DNA of 64,000 nucleotides from Anaeramoeba flamelloides (Eukaryota > Metamonada > Anaeramoebidae): NCBI GenBank assembly GCA_027625915.1, contig JANTQA010000036.1, forward strand, positions 10,003,001-10,067,000. Direction: 5' to 3'. Both the position numbers and the translations under genes were made by a program. Every line of letters begins with the position of its first letter. Position 1 is the first letter of the stretch. Positions 37,255 to 49,400 of this stretch are shown piece after piece. Below the pieces are notes generated by a model. It saw only the letters and a list, made by a program, of their open reading frames with translations, was not told the DNA's origin and made no database searches.

Positions 37255-37640
37255 TTGTTTGATATTTCCAAATACTTAAATTTGAAATAATTTTTCTTTA
37301 TTAGTACACAATCATTTAATTCGATTTAATCTAATTTTGGTTATTTTGAACTCCCCTCTAAATTTGTTAAATTAAGGATTTAGTAGGATTCATAATATTA
37401 AAAAACAGATTTGAAAAATCAAATAAAATCTAAAAAAAATTCACTGAGATCTCAAACCAAGCTCCAAAGATTGAAACTTTAAAACCAACACAATTGTTTT
37501 CAAAATAATAATTCATAACCTTTCAAATTGGATATTAAGAGTCTATCTTTGACGGCTTTTTTCTAAAAATAACAGCTTTTTTGATTGACAATTTTTTGAG
37601 ATCAATAGTACATTACTTTTTGTTGACTAGTTTTTAATTA
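37255..37640 (+). repeat. Direct repeat, family H, copy 1, upstream of the Rab gene
   Basis: Matches about 38960-39330 in the same orientation: TTTAATTCGATTTAATCTAA, AAGGATTT, 'gagatctcaaa', 'acaattgttttcaaaa', 'ataattcat'. The two copies bracket exons 1-3 of the Rab gene at 38118. Confidence 0.65.
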
Positions 37641-38117
37641 GTATCGATAATTATAATATCCCGAAACAAATGTTTCTTGAAATTTTGATAAATTCTTTTT
37701 GCCCAAAAGTACTCTACCATTAATTTTATCAATTCAGAAATCATAATTCACCACTTTTATTATTTTATATTTAATCTTCTTCTCCTAATATAAACAATAA
37801 TATTTAAATTCTGTAGGACACTAAATCGAAGATCCAAGGCTATAAACTTTCTTAAAGTTTTTTTGCTTACCTTATAAGGATTGAATTGATCTTTATATAT
37901 TCTCGAAAAAAAAAATTTTTTTTCAAATTGACAAATTTATCTGACACACATTTGACCATTCAAAGAATAAGTAATTGTTGTTTAGTTCTCACAAATTTTT
38001 GAATTACAAGTTTGAATATTCTAGGTTTTTGGGTTTCATTTTTTCACTTTATTCTTTGATTTGTTTCTATCTTTTTTATTTATAAATTTTTGCTGGCTTG
38101 TAAATTATTCCCTTTTG

Positions 38118-41100
38118 ATGACAGAACAATTTTTCAAAATCCTTTTAATTGGTGACTGTGGTGTTGGAAAATCATGTATCATGGTTCGGTTTACTGTAAG
38201 TTTGTTCTCCATTAAGAAAACAAAAAATTACTTGTTTCTGTTGATTTTTTTACTTTAATACCTAAACGTTTTGCTTGTTTTTTTTGTTTTCACCCGATTT
38301 ACACTTTTTAATTCTATAGGAAGAGTCTTTTAATGAAAGTTATATTTCTACAATTGGTGTTGATTTTGTAAATATTTGTTTTCAATGTTCCTACAAATTT
38401 TTTGCCCATTTATTTTTGGTTCCGTTCTTTGCTTCTTCTTCAATTTTTTTTTTTTTAATTATGACAAAATAGAAAGTTCGAACGGTTGAAGTCAATAGCA
38501 ACCCAGTCAAACTTCAAATATGGGACACCGGTTTGTTTTTTTTTTTTTTTTTTTTTCATGTTCATCCCTTGTTTCTTGTGAGCACAAATTCTTTGGTTTT
38601 TAAGGAACGAACAAATTCTTACGATTTTATCAATGGTGAGTTTATAATGAATTCAAAATTACGAGTATACTAGCTGCTCCCATCTATAATTCAGATTCAG
38701 GCTACTACGAATCTTTTTTAAGGCTTTAGTCATTAACCATGGATTTGCTCCATACCCAAGGAAGTGGCTTGGCAAAAAAAAAAATGATATTGGAAATTGC
38801 CCTTCTTTTGATTGACAAAAATTCAAAAAACAAAAAAAAAATTTCAAAAGGATCTCCATTGACAAAAAATTCAACGAATATAAAATTAGTTTAAAAGAAT
38901 TCTCAATTTCAAAAAATCAAAATTTCCAAAAAAAAAATTCACTCATTTCTTTGTTAAAATTTCCAAAGAGTTAAATTTCTTTAATTTAAAACAAATTGTT
39001 TTCTTTAAGTACACAGCCAATTTAATTCGATTTAATCTAATTTGTGGTTATTTTGAAAACCTATAAATTTGACCAAGTAAGGATTTCGTTAGATTCTTTA
39101 AGTAAAAATAACTCATTTGAGAAATGAAAAAAATGAAAAAAAAAATCTTCAAGATCTCAAAAAGTGCCAAAGAGAGACTTCAAAACTGATACAACTGTTT
39201 TCAAAATTATAATTCATCACGATTCAAATTGAAAATTGGGTGTCGATCTCTTTAGCGCTTTTTTCTTAAAATGTACTCTTTTTTAGTTGCCCCTATTTTT
39301 GAAATCGATCGTGCATCACCATGTAGGCTTGTTGATTTTTTAATAGGTATTAGGTACTCATTAAAATTACAAAATTTTTTTTCAATTTCAATTTTTTTTC
39401 ACGGTAACGACTTGTCCCTTAAACTACCTTTTCCTGGCTTTTTTTTTAAAGACTACCTCCAAAATAATATTTGTAAATTTTATAAATAAATTTTTTACAA
39501 CATCCCCACCTCCTTTGGGAATTTAGTGGATATAAATAAAAAGAATTAAGGGATCAGTACTCTCCGACAACAAGGCAAAATTTTAAAATATGTTATTGGT
39601 GATATTTCTCTACTTACAAATTTTGTAAATGCCAAGTGTCTCAAAAATTCTGATCATCAAAGAAACTCATTAAGGCCAAAATTTTTTCCGTTCGATCAAA
39701 TTTTTTTTTTCTATTTTTTATTCTGAAAAAGTAAAATCATTTAAATTCATTTTATTTCTCACATTATAAAAAGTTTTTACCTCTTTTATTCCCATTTCCA
39801 TCATTATTATACAATAACAAATCTTTGTTGCCAGGAATATTAATATAAAGATTTTTTTTCTTTCTTGAGATAATTCTTTTGGCTAACCAAAAAAATTGAT
39901 TTATTCAACAGATTGAAAAATAATTGTATTTTTTTTCAGAAGGATACTTTATAATCATTAAAGTTTTAAAAGTCATTTAAAAATTTTATCAAGAAATTGC
40001 GTTTTTATTCAAAGACAAAATTCGATTTTTCAAAATAAAATTTTATGAAAGATATTTGGGAATTGAGTAATTTTATCCAAAAAATTCAAAATCAATTTTT
40101 TTTTGACAAAAACGATTCAAATTGTTATAAGGATTTGTGTGAATAAGGCCAAACAATTTGTTATAAAAAATTTCTTCAAAATTGAAAGTTTTTCTGAGAA
40201 TCATTTTTCATTTTTAGAAAACCAGAAAACAACTTTTTTAAAAAATTAAAGAAAAAAATTATTTTGCTTCATAGATCTCAATTTAATTGAAAAACTTTTG
40301 TTAAACTTCTATCAAATATTCAATTATTAAATCACCTATACTTCAATTAGTTTTATTGGCTGAAATTTGTATTGAAATATTAATTATTAAAAATAATAAC
40401 AAAATAAAAAATTTACTTTCTAAATCAAGACTTTTCAAACATAAAACGAAAAATATGTTTTCCCATTTTTCAAGAATTAACTTAGTTATTTATTAAAATA
40501 ATGGGGTTACTTTTTTTTTGTTTTATATTGAAACATGCGAATTTTAGATTTCAAAAAATAGATGAAAATTAATGAATTATTTGTATGAGTTTAACTCGTC
40601 CATCTCATCAGTCGAAACACAATTTACAAAAAAAATTTTTTTCAAGTATTTGACAAAATTTCGTTTTATTTTTAAAAAATACTACTTCCTTAATGTGAAT
40701 TTTAAGAAATATCATACTGATAAATTCAAATAAATGTTTTAAAATTTTTACTTTTTTTTCTTTTTTGTAAATTTTTTTTACACAAGCTTTGAATAAAGCA
40801 TTCTATTGGTTTAAATGTCAAGAAGCTTTGTAAAAGTAGTTGATCTTTAAAATATTCTTTTGTCAAGATCTGTTTTAATAGTAGAACTTTTAAGATTACA
40901 AAAATGTGAAATCTGATTAGAAAAAAATTGATTAATGAATATATTTAAATTTTAAAAAAAAGATTATTTTTGTAACAAAAAAGATCTGAATTAGTAGACA
41001 AATTGAAATATTTCATTTGTAACTTGTACTCCTTAAATCCGGTTTGAAAAAAAACTAAAAGAGCTATTCGCTGGGAATAAATCATTACTGTTCTTTTCCA

Positions 41101-42766
41101 ATTAATAAATGAAACATTTTTATTTCAGTTTCCCAAGATATTCTTTCAGCTCAATTAAAAGACAAAAGTGACAACAACACCTTTCACAAATCAATAAAAT
41201 AGCCAAAAAAATTGTCCGGTGTTAATTTGTGTCTTTAATATTGAACTTTTTGGATCAAATTTTAATTTTTTGAAATTGGAGTTGAGCAACACTGTCAAAT
41301 AAAAAATACATCATTGTGAAAATCCAAATGCGATGAAAAGACTCCATAAAACGATTTAACAACTCAAATAGAACAGTTTGGGAAGGATTTATTAAAACTT
41401 AATATTTTTCATTTTTTGAAAACAACTTTATGGATTATACATCAGATGAAAAAATGTTAAAGTTTAACCCAACTATTCTTGAAATTTTTGGTTTTCTTTT
41501 GTCTCTGTACCAAAGAAAATAAGAAGTAAAAAATCAAAAAAAATAACAATTCAGTCCAAATCAGACAAAATTTTACAAAAATAAATTCAAATCTTTTTGG
41601 ACATCATTCCAAACTTGATCTGTTAAATTCATTTAAATTTTTTCCACTCAAAGCCCCGTACCTATTTTTTTTTTTTATACCTACTCTTTTGGAGAGATTT
41701 ATTTTTATATTAACTTTGTGCATTCAATACTTTGGCCTAAAAACTTATTTGAATATTTTTTTTTATATTTTTTATTTACACAAATTTAAATAAACTCACA
41801 AAATCTATTTTTGAAACGAAATTTTTTCAATTATTTTTTTCAAGGTTGATAAATTTTTTCAATTAGAAAAATGTTGAATCTAAAAAAAAATAATTTTGAT
41901 TCAAAATTATTTATAACCAAAAGATTTTCTTTGATTTTTTTTCATTTTTCAATCAAAAGAAGTACAATTTCACAATATTATTTTCAGTGGCAAGTCATAA
42001 CTTGGGCATGGTACAAATGCATTGTAAGTGACATGACCCTCAATGTGTATAAATTTTAAAGATTTAAAAGAAATAAAAATAATCAGAATTTTTATTAAAG
42101 ACCTTCAACAAAAACAAATAAACATTTTAATAATAATAATAATAATAAATCGTATACAAATTAAACAAAAAACAAAAAACAAAAAATAAAAAATAAAAAA
42201 CAAAAAAATTAAAAATAAAAGCTGGTCAAGAAAGATTTAAATCAATTACACGTAATTACTATAAAGGATCACAAGGAATACTCATGGTATATGATATTAG
42301 TAATATGGATTCTTTTGAAAATGTAAAAAACTGGAGCAAAGAAGTTGAAGATTATTCTGATCTTAATTTATCAAAATTTTTAATTGGAAACAAATGTGAT
42401 TTAGAAGATGAAAGGAGTGTTACTACAGAAATGGGAGAAGTATTGTGATTTACATATGATTTTTTCTTTCAATTCTATTTTCAGAATTTTTATTTTATTT
42501 TTTGATATTAACCCAACGATTTTATTTTTATAATAATTATAAAAATATAAACAAAAAAAAAAAAAAAACATAAAAAATAGGAACTTGGAAAAGAGCTTGG
42601 TATAAAATTTTTTGAATCAAGTGCAAAAACAAATAATAATATTGAAGAAATTTTTTATGAATTGGCAAAAGATATATATGATAACTTAAATAACATGAAG
42701 CCAAAGAAGAAAAAGAAACGGGTTGATCCCAAAAAGAGAGGTGGTGGTAAAACGCAATGTTGTTAA
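38118..42766 (+). CDS. Rab family small GTPase, Rab8/10/13-like, five exons
   Basis: Exons 38118-38195, 38320-38367, 38473-38530, 42222-42439 and 42581-42766 join to 195 residues, with phase-matched GT-AG introns. GTP-binding motifs are GDCGVGKS (G1), T of STIGVDF (G2), WDTAGQERF (G3), NKCD (G4) and SSAK (G5). The protein ends GGGKTQCC, a double-cysteine geranylgeranylation site. TIGVDFKVRTVE and the SITRNYYKG-type switch II region are those of the Rab1/8/10/13 group, regulators of exocytic and plasma-membrane traffic. Introns 1, 2 and 4 are 124, 105 and 141 bases; intron 3 is 3691 bases and holds repeats. Cys replaces the more common Ser in the P-loop. Exon junction at G3 (GACACCG|CTGGT) is in frame. 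Confidence 0.93.
38960..39330 (+). repeat. Direct repeat, family H, copy 2, in Rab intron 3
   Basis: Counterpart of 37255-37640. The block order is kept, with many substitutions. Ends are approximate. Confidence 0.65.
39546..40693 (+). mobile_element. 1.1 kb TTAA-ended repeat, family L, copy 2, in Rab intron 3
   Basis: Begins TTAAGGGATCAGTACTC and ends ACTACTTCCTTAA. It is collinear with 9922-11056 over the whole length. It accounts for about a third of the long intron, and its sense relative to the gene is the same as copy 1 on the plus strand. Confidence 0.85.
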
Positions 42767-43363
42767 ACAATATCAGTCAATTTTAAAAATAATTTGAATT
42801 TAATTTTAAAATTTTGTTTAAAATTCTTCAAATATTTTGAGTTTTTTTTTACAAAATAATAATAATATTTTTGTTTTATCAGTCAAGTTTTTATTTTTCA
42901 TTTCTTGGGTATTCGATTTTATTTTTATTTTATAGGCACTGTAAAGTTAAAAGATATTAATTTTGAAATGAAATCGCTTTTTCTTTTATTAATTTTTGAT
43001 TAAAGTTTGTAACAGATTTGCTTTATTTGTTAAAGATACAATTCTGAAATATTTTATAAAAATACCATTAAAAAAAGTTTGTTTTTCTCAATTTAAAACA
43101 GAATTGGGTAAAATTAAGAAAAGAAAAAAAAAAAAAAGAATTTTTTAGATTAATTTGATCAGTTATTTTTTTTTCTCAGTAAAAAAATTTTTAATGTTTT
43201 CAAGAAAAAAAAATTCATTGAAAGTGATTGTTTTTTATAAAAAAATTGGTAATCAAATGGTTGTGTTATGTGTAATGAGAAAGATAAATTGGATAATCCT
43301 GAGTACATTAAAAAAAAAAAAAAAAATAGGCAAAGTTAAAAAAAGTATGTATATATATATATA
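42767..43363. other. Intergenic, no gene seen
   Basis: Downstream flank of the Rab gene, AT-rich, ending in a (TA)n run that is the insertion site of the next element. Confidence 0.45.
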
Positions 43364-44861
43364 TATCCCTTAGCACCCCAAATAACCTAAAATCATTTCA
43401 AACAAAAATTTTAATTTGAAATGTTATCAAAGGATAATAAGGTATAGAATTAATAAACAATTATCTTAGAAAGAAAATTTTATAATTAAAAATTGTATAG
43501 TTAATTAAAATAAAAAAATAACTTGAAAAAAAATTTTCAACATTGGGAATTTTTTTTTTGGTTATTGTGATTTTATTATTTTTCCAAATATTGTCTAAAT
43601 AATTTTTTTTTTTTTTTGAAAAGTTTGTCTAGACATCAAAAACCTCTTAGTTTTAACATTTAAAACACATCATACTTTACTGGAAATTTTTCTGGGGCCC
43701 TTTGCACCCCAAAATTGCCTAAAATGCTTTATTAAATAATTTATTCATTATAAAAGTTATTATAACATCACATAGAAAATTTGTTTTATCTACTGATTAC
43801 TATTCAATATCAATATCTATATTTGATTCTAAATAATTTAAAAATAAAAAAAAATATTAATTAAATTAGAAAAAAAAAATAAAATTTTTTTTCATTGCAA
43901 AATTTTACAATTTTTTCAACATGATTTTTTTTCAATTTTAAATGATTTGGAAAATAGTTCGAGTCAGATTAATAATTGATTTTTTTTTTATTTTTTACAA
44001 TTTTTTTAATTTTTGACTTTTTAAAATCTAGACATAAAATAAACAATATTGTTGAATTAGAGACCATATATCAGAACTTATTTAACAAGATCTGGATTAA
44101 TTTATTAAGGAAAAATCCAAATATCACAAATATATTATTCAAATTTTTATCAATAACAAAATACAATAAAAAAAATTTGGTTTCAGAGATTATTTTATTA
44201 TATTGGAATAATAATTAAGAGTTATTTTTTATTTTATTTTAAATTTAGGTATAAATATTTTATTGATTAAAAAGTAATTTATATTTGTTTTATTCCAATT
44301 TAATAAATTGAAATTATTTTAAAAATTTTTTTTTTTTTTTGATTTTCGATTATTATCTATAGCTAAAATAAAAGTTTTAGAAAATTAATCATATTAAAAA
44401 TTTAATTTTTGCCTAAAGAAATGAATTTCATTTTTCTCTTAATGGGATATTTATTGAAATTTTTTCTCGAAAAAAAAATTAAATTTCAAAGTAATTTATT
44501 TTTTTATTTATTTTTTTTATCATAAAATTAGCAAAATTGTATGGTGGTTATTATTAATAAATTAATGTGTTGAGTTTTGAATTACTATTAATGTAATAAA
44601 ATTTCTGATTTAAAAAAATAAAATAAAAATAAAAATCTTTAAAAAAAATGTAAAAATGAATAATTATTATTTTTTTTTCAATTTCAAGAAAAAAATCAAT
44701 AACTTAACTACTTTATCTTTGAACTATTTTGACTTTTTATTATAATTTAAATCTGGATTAAAGACAAATAATAAAATTAATATATTAGTAGATCAATATC
44801 ATTTTAAATCTAATTTAAAAAACTTGATGAAATTTAGGCAAATCGGGGGTGCTAAGGGATA
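43364..44861. mobile_element. 1.5 kb TA-flanked inverted-repeat element, family M
   Basis: TA-TCCCTTAGCACCCC at the left and GGGGTGCTAAGGGA-TA at the right, both set in short TA runs. A related inner sequence, CCCTTTGCACCCCAAAA, occurs near 43700, and CGGGGTGCTGAT near 44973 just outside. This suggests nested or decayed relatives. An 80-codon frame at 43976-44218 (plus) has no recognised motif. Confidence 0.65.
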
Positions 44862-45589
44862 TATATCCCATTCCAGACAGGATAGATTTATTTTTATAAA
44901 CATTACTTTTCACACAATTTTAAAAAACATCATTACTAATTGATCTATTACTTCTTACAAATCTGTTGCTAAATCGGGGTGCTGATAAAAAGTCCTTATA
45001 AATATAAAAATCCAATTAACTTTTATAAAATTGGATTATAGCATAATAAATTAAAGTAAAACAGTTATTGTGAAAATATTAAAAAAAAAGCACATTCGCT
45101 ATATAATCTATGTAGTATAAGAATTCTTTTTTAAATGTTTTCAAAAATAATAACAACACCTTAATGGTTTTTTAGGTTTAACATGTGTTAACTAAACTCT
45201 TTTTTAAATAAAATTATACCTAAAATTTGAAGATTAATTCATAATTGAATCAAATTAATAGTAGTATCCTTCTGGATTCTAAGAAACTATTAAAAAAAAA
45301 AAAAAACAATAATTTTTATTAACAAATTAGTCTATTCTTGAAAATGGTGAAATATATTATTTTTTTTGATATTGAAAAGTCTTGATTTATTTAAGAAATT
45401 AATTATTTCGTTAATATTTTTAATTATTCACATTTCAATTCAATTCTTGGCAAATAAAAAGAATAAAAGTGTAGTTTCTAATTAACGGATATTCAATAGA
45501 AGCTTAACATAATAAATTATTAATGAAATTCAGACCTTATAAGCAAAAAATTTTCATTCAATAAATAAAAAGTTGCTTTCCTTCCCTGA

Positions 45590-46165
45590 TTTTCAAAAAA
45601 TTAAAAGATAATTTTCAAATTTGAAAATTTTTTAAAAAAAAAACTTTGGTCTTATTCACAAGAATCCTTATAATAATTTGTATTATTTTTGGTTTAAAAA
45701 AAATTGATTTTGAATTTTGTGGATAAAATTACTCATTTCCCAAATATCTTTAAGAAAATTATATATTGAAAAATCAAAATTAAAATTTAAACAAAATATA
45801 GTTTATTTTTAAAATTGATAAATGTCTCTAACACTTTAATCGTTATAAAGTATCCTTCTGAAAACAATACAATAAATTTTCTATAATAAATAAAACTGAT
45901 TATTTTGGTTGAACTAAAAGAATTATCTTAAAAAAGAAAAAAATCATTTTATTAATATTTATTACTGGTAACAAAGACTTGTTATTTCTGGTAGAATAAT
46001 GATAAAAATCGTCATAAAAAGGTTAAAAACTTTTTATAATGTAAGAAATAAAATTCATTTAATAGTTTTCTTTTTTCAAAACAAATGAAAAAAAACATTT
46101 GATCTCACAAAAAAAATTTTCTTTTCTGTGTTTCTTATTTGATCAGAATTTTTTGGCAATTTACA
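45590..46165 (-). mobile_element. Family L, copy 3, reverse and partial
   Basis: Complementary to the left half of 9922-11056: AGTATCCTTCTGAAAA, TGGTAACAAAGACTTG, AACTTTTTATAATGTAAG and TTTGATCAGAATTTTTTGGC occur in the expected reverse order. It is more diverged than copies 1 and 2. Confidence 0.7.
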
Positions 46166-46452
46166 AATCAAAATAAATTAAGTTCATAATAAAACCAATA
46201 ACAAATTTTAATATTTTGACCTTGATCATGAAATACTGCTACCTTAAAAATTTTATTTTGAAAAGTTTAATATTTAAAGTTTTTTATTCTGAAATAAAAC
46301 CAATTCAAAAAATAACTCGTGGACTGATTTTATTTTTGCTATAAATTGTAAAATTTTTTTTTTAAATAATAAAAAAAAAAGAAAGAATAATAATAAAAAA
46401 GGAAATGAAAAAAGAAACAAGAAAAAAAAATTAACCATAATAATTAAAATTT

Positions 46453-49400
46453 TTAGACAAGGTCCGAATCAGAAAAGTCATCCTCGTCGCTATTAAAATC
46501 CCCACTTAAAAGGTCATCTTCTGATTTAACATAATTAATACTTCCACCTTGACCTTCGGTTTGAATTTGAGTATAACCTTGTTTGCTCTTTTTGGATCTC
46601 ACAACAACTACGATGATGACAATGAGAATTATTGCAGCTGCAGCAGATCCAATTGCAATTCCAGCGATCGCACCTCCACTTAATTTATGATTTTTTGGGC
46701 TCGTTGAAGGTTTTTTAGTTGGTGATGTTGTTGGAGATGGATTTTGACAAGATTTTGTTGGTCCCCATAACCAATTTTTAGAAGAACAAGTTCCGTCTAT
46801 TGGTTGACTGGAATTTCCTGAATAACATGTCTTGGTATCTGAACACCAACCACATTTTCTATCTGCGTAATGTGTTAAGCAAGTATAACAATTATCAAAG
46901 TATTTGGTACATTCGTTGTTTGGGAATGGTGTTGGTGTAATAGTTGGAGATGGCGTTGGTGTTGGATAAACTGTAGGGGAAGGTGCTGGCCCTGTACATT
47001 TAGCGTTTGGTCCATAATACCAATTATTTGTACAATTCATAACGGTGGCTCCCATTCCGTCACCACTTAAACAATGATAACTCAATCCATCTACAGTACA
47101 CCATCCACATTTTCTATCAGCAAAATGAGTTAAACAAACATCGCACGAATCATAGTTATTACATTCTATTGTTAAAAAAAAAAAAAAAAATATTTTTTTA
47201 TTATGATTTATATTAATAAACACGTGTTATTTGGAATTTATTCATTTATCAAATTAATATACATTAAATTTAATCAAGTAATTTTAGAAAAGTCAAATTT
47301 TAAATAAAAAAAAATGTTCAATAACAGAATTAAACAATAGGTTTAGGGATATACTGATAATTGGAATATTTCATCAAAAATTTAAAACTTTTATTTTTTT
47401 TAAAACACCAATACATTGTTTTAAATTCTTTTGTTTTTTTTTTTTTTTTCAAATAAAAATTTATCAAAAAGTAATAAGAAGAATTTTGGAGTATTTTTAC
47501 CTGAAGATATACACTTTGCATTAGATCCAAAATTCCAATTTACGCCTTTACATTTTCCATTTGAGGATCCACTTTTTGTTCCTTGGTAACATTTTTGTTC
47601 CGAAGCACACCATCCACAATTTCGATCAGCATAATGTGCACTACATCTATTACAATCAGGATAAATTGTACAATCGTCGGAATCTATTTAGAGTTTGGAT
47701 TTAGATTTTTAGATATTTTGAGAGAAAATAAATTAATTTATATGCGAATAATAATTAAAATAGAAATAATTTCCAACAATAATACATTAAGAATAATAAT
47801 GAGAACGAAAATATAAATCATATTTAATTGTTTAATTAATTTTGAGATTCTTGGTGATTTTGAAAAATAGTTTTTATTATAATGTTTGAAGAAAATTTTA
47901 TACACATGAGACCAAATATATATGAAATCATTGAATTTTCCACAAAATTTCAATCAATTTCAAAAAAAAATTTTGGCTTGGAAATTTCAATAAAATTTCA
48001 ATAAAATTTCTATGAAATAGTTCCTCAAAAAATCCTCAAATTTTCAATGAAATTCAATAAAGAGTTTTTTCTTTGATAATTGTGTACACAGTTATCATTA
48101 TAATCCTTGGAAATATTCATCATCGTTTTTATCATAATTTTCAAACTTTCCAAGTGGAATCAGGAACTAAAATAAATTAACAACGTTAATAAAGCCATTT
48201 AGCCACTGTGTAAAAGTCGACATGTTTATTAATTGGAAAAATTATTTTTCATATCCAGTCATATTTACAATTAATACAAACCAATCGTCTTTATACTCAA
48301 GGGTTATTCAGTTTTCCTTATACACTAGAAGATGGAAAAATTTTTTAAAGATTTTTTTATTTTTTTACTTTAATTTTTGAGATTTGTTTCTTTGTTGGAA
48401 TTTTGGTCAATACAGAAAAGAATTTTGGCTTAATTTTAGTTCTTTTTAGTTGGATTTTTTTCTTTTTCTTTTTCTATTTCTATTTCAATTTCTAAGAACA
48501 ACAAAAAATACCTAAAAATAAAAAAGGGATACTAAAGTCCAAAATAAAATATAATAAAGAGAAAGATCATGTCTTAAAATAAAATTGATCATTTCTATCA
48601 GCAAAAAATTTAGGAAGCAATGACGAAAAAAGACCTTTCAATGATTCTATCTTAAAAATTTTTTATTATTACATTTCTATTACTTTTTTTTTTCTTTTCT
48701 TTTTCCCCTCTATTTTTGGGTCGTATTTCTTTTTTCTCTCACACGCAACATTCAAAAAAAAGTATATATCTTCTTTGAAATTTCAATCAATTTTCATATA
48801 TTTTTCTTTTCAATGTCAAAATTTTTCATTTAATTCCTTAAAATTTTAATAAAAATTTCCTTGAAATTTCCTGGTAACTTCTATTGTCTATTTAATTGAC
48901 GATTTCAATTCTTATTTCATCAAAAGATTCAGTGGGGTTTCAATCAAATTTCATTTTATTTTCATAAAAAGTTTCCTTTCAAAAGTAGCCACAAATTCAT
49001 CTCATTTTTGTTCTCATGTGTATTAAAATTTGTTTTTAGACGATAATGGTTGATGAAAAGGTAAACAGTAATTCTAGCCTTTTTAAGGTTATTGTTGATT
49101 TCAAAGTTAAAAAAATATAATTCTGTCTCTAAAGTTCAATCACTAAAATCCATTTTAATGTGAGTTAATTTTCATTTTTAATAAATTTGTGAAAAGTGTT
49201 GTTGTCGTTTTTTCTTCGAATTGCATTGAAAGTCTATTTTTTCAAAAAGAGAACAAAAAATTTTTCATTTCTTGATTGGAAAATGACAGTAAGTTTTAGT
49301 TTTAAAAATAAAAGGTTTGATGTGAATGAGAAAATAGTGATATTTTGCAATGTTACTATACTTTTTCTAATACTATCAAAAATCACAAATATTGGATCGG

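Noticed and set aside
38605-38635. Possible extra Rab exon after an AG and before GTGAG
   Set aside because: Would give a degraded G3 motif (no AGQ) and a phase that does not join exon 4 in frame; direct splicing from 38530 to 42222 gives a perfect G3.
41989-42024. Possible exon between TTTTCAG and GTAAGTGAC
   Set aside because: Good splice-site look-alikes, but the 36 bases encode nothing Rab-like and the frame to exon 4 is already complete without them.
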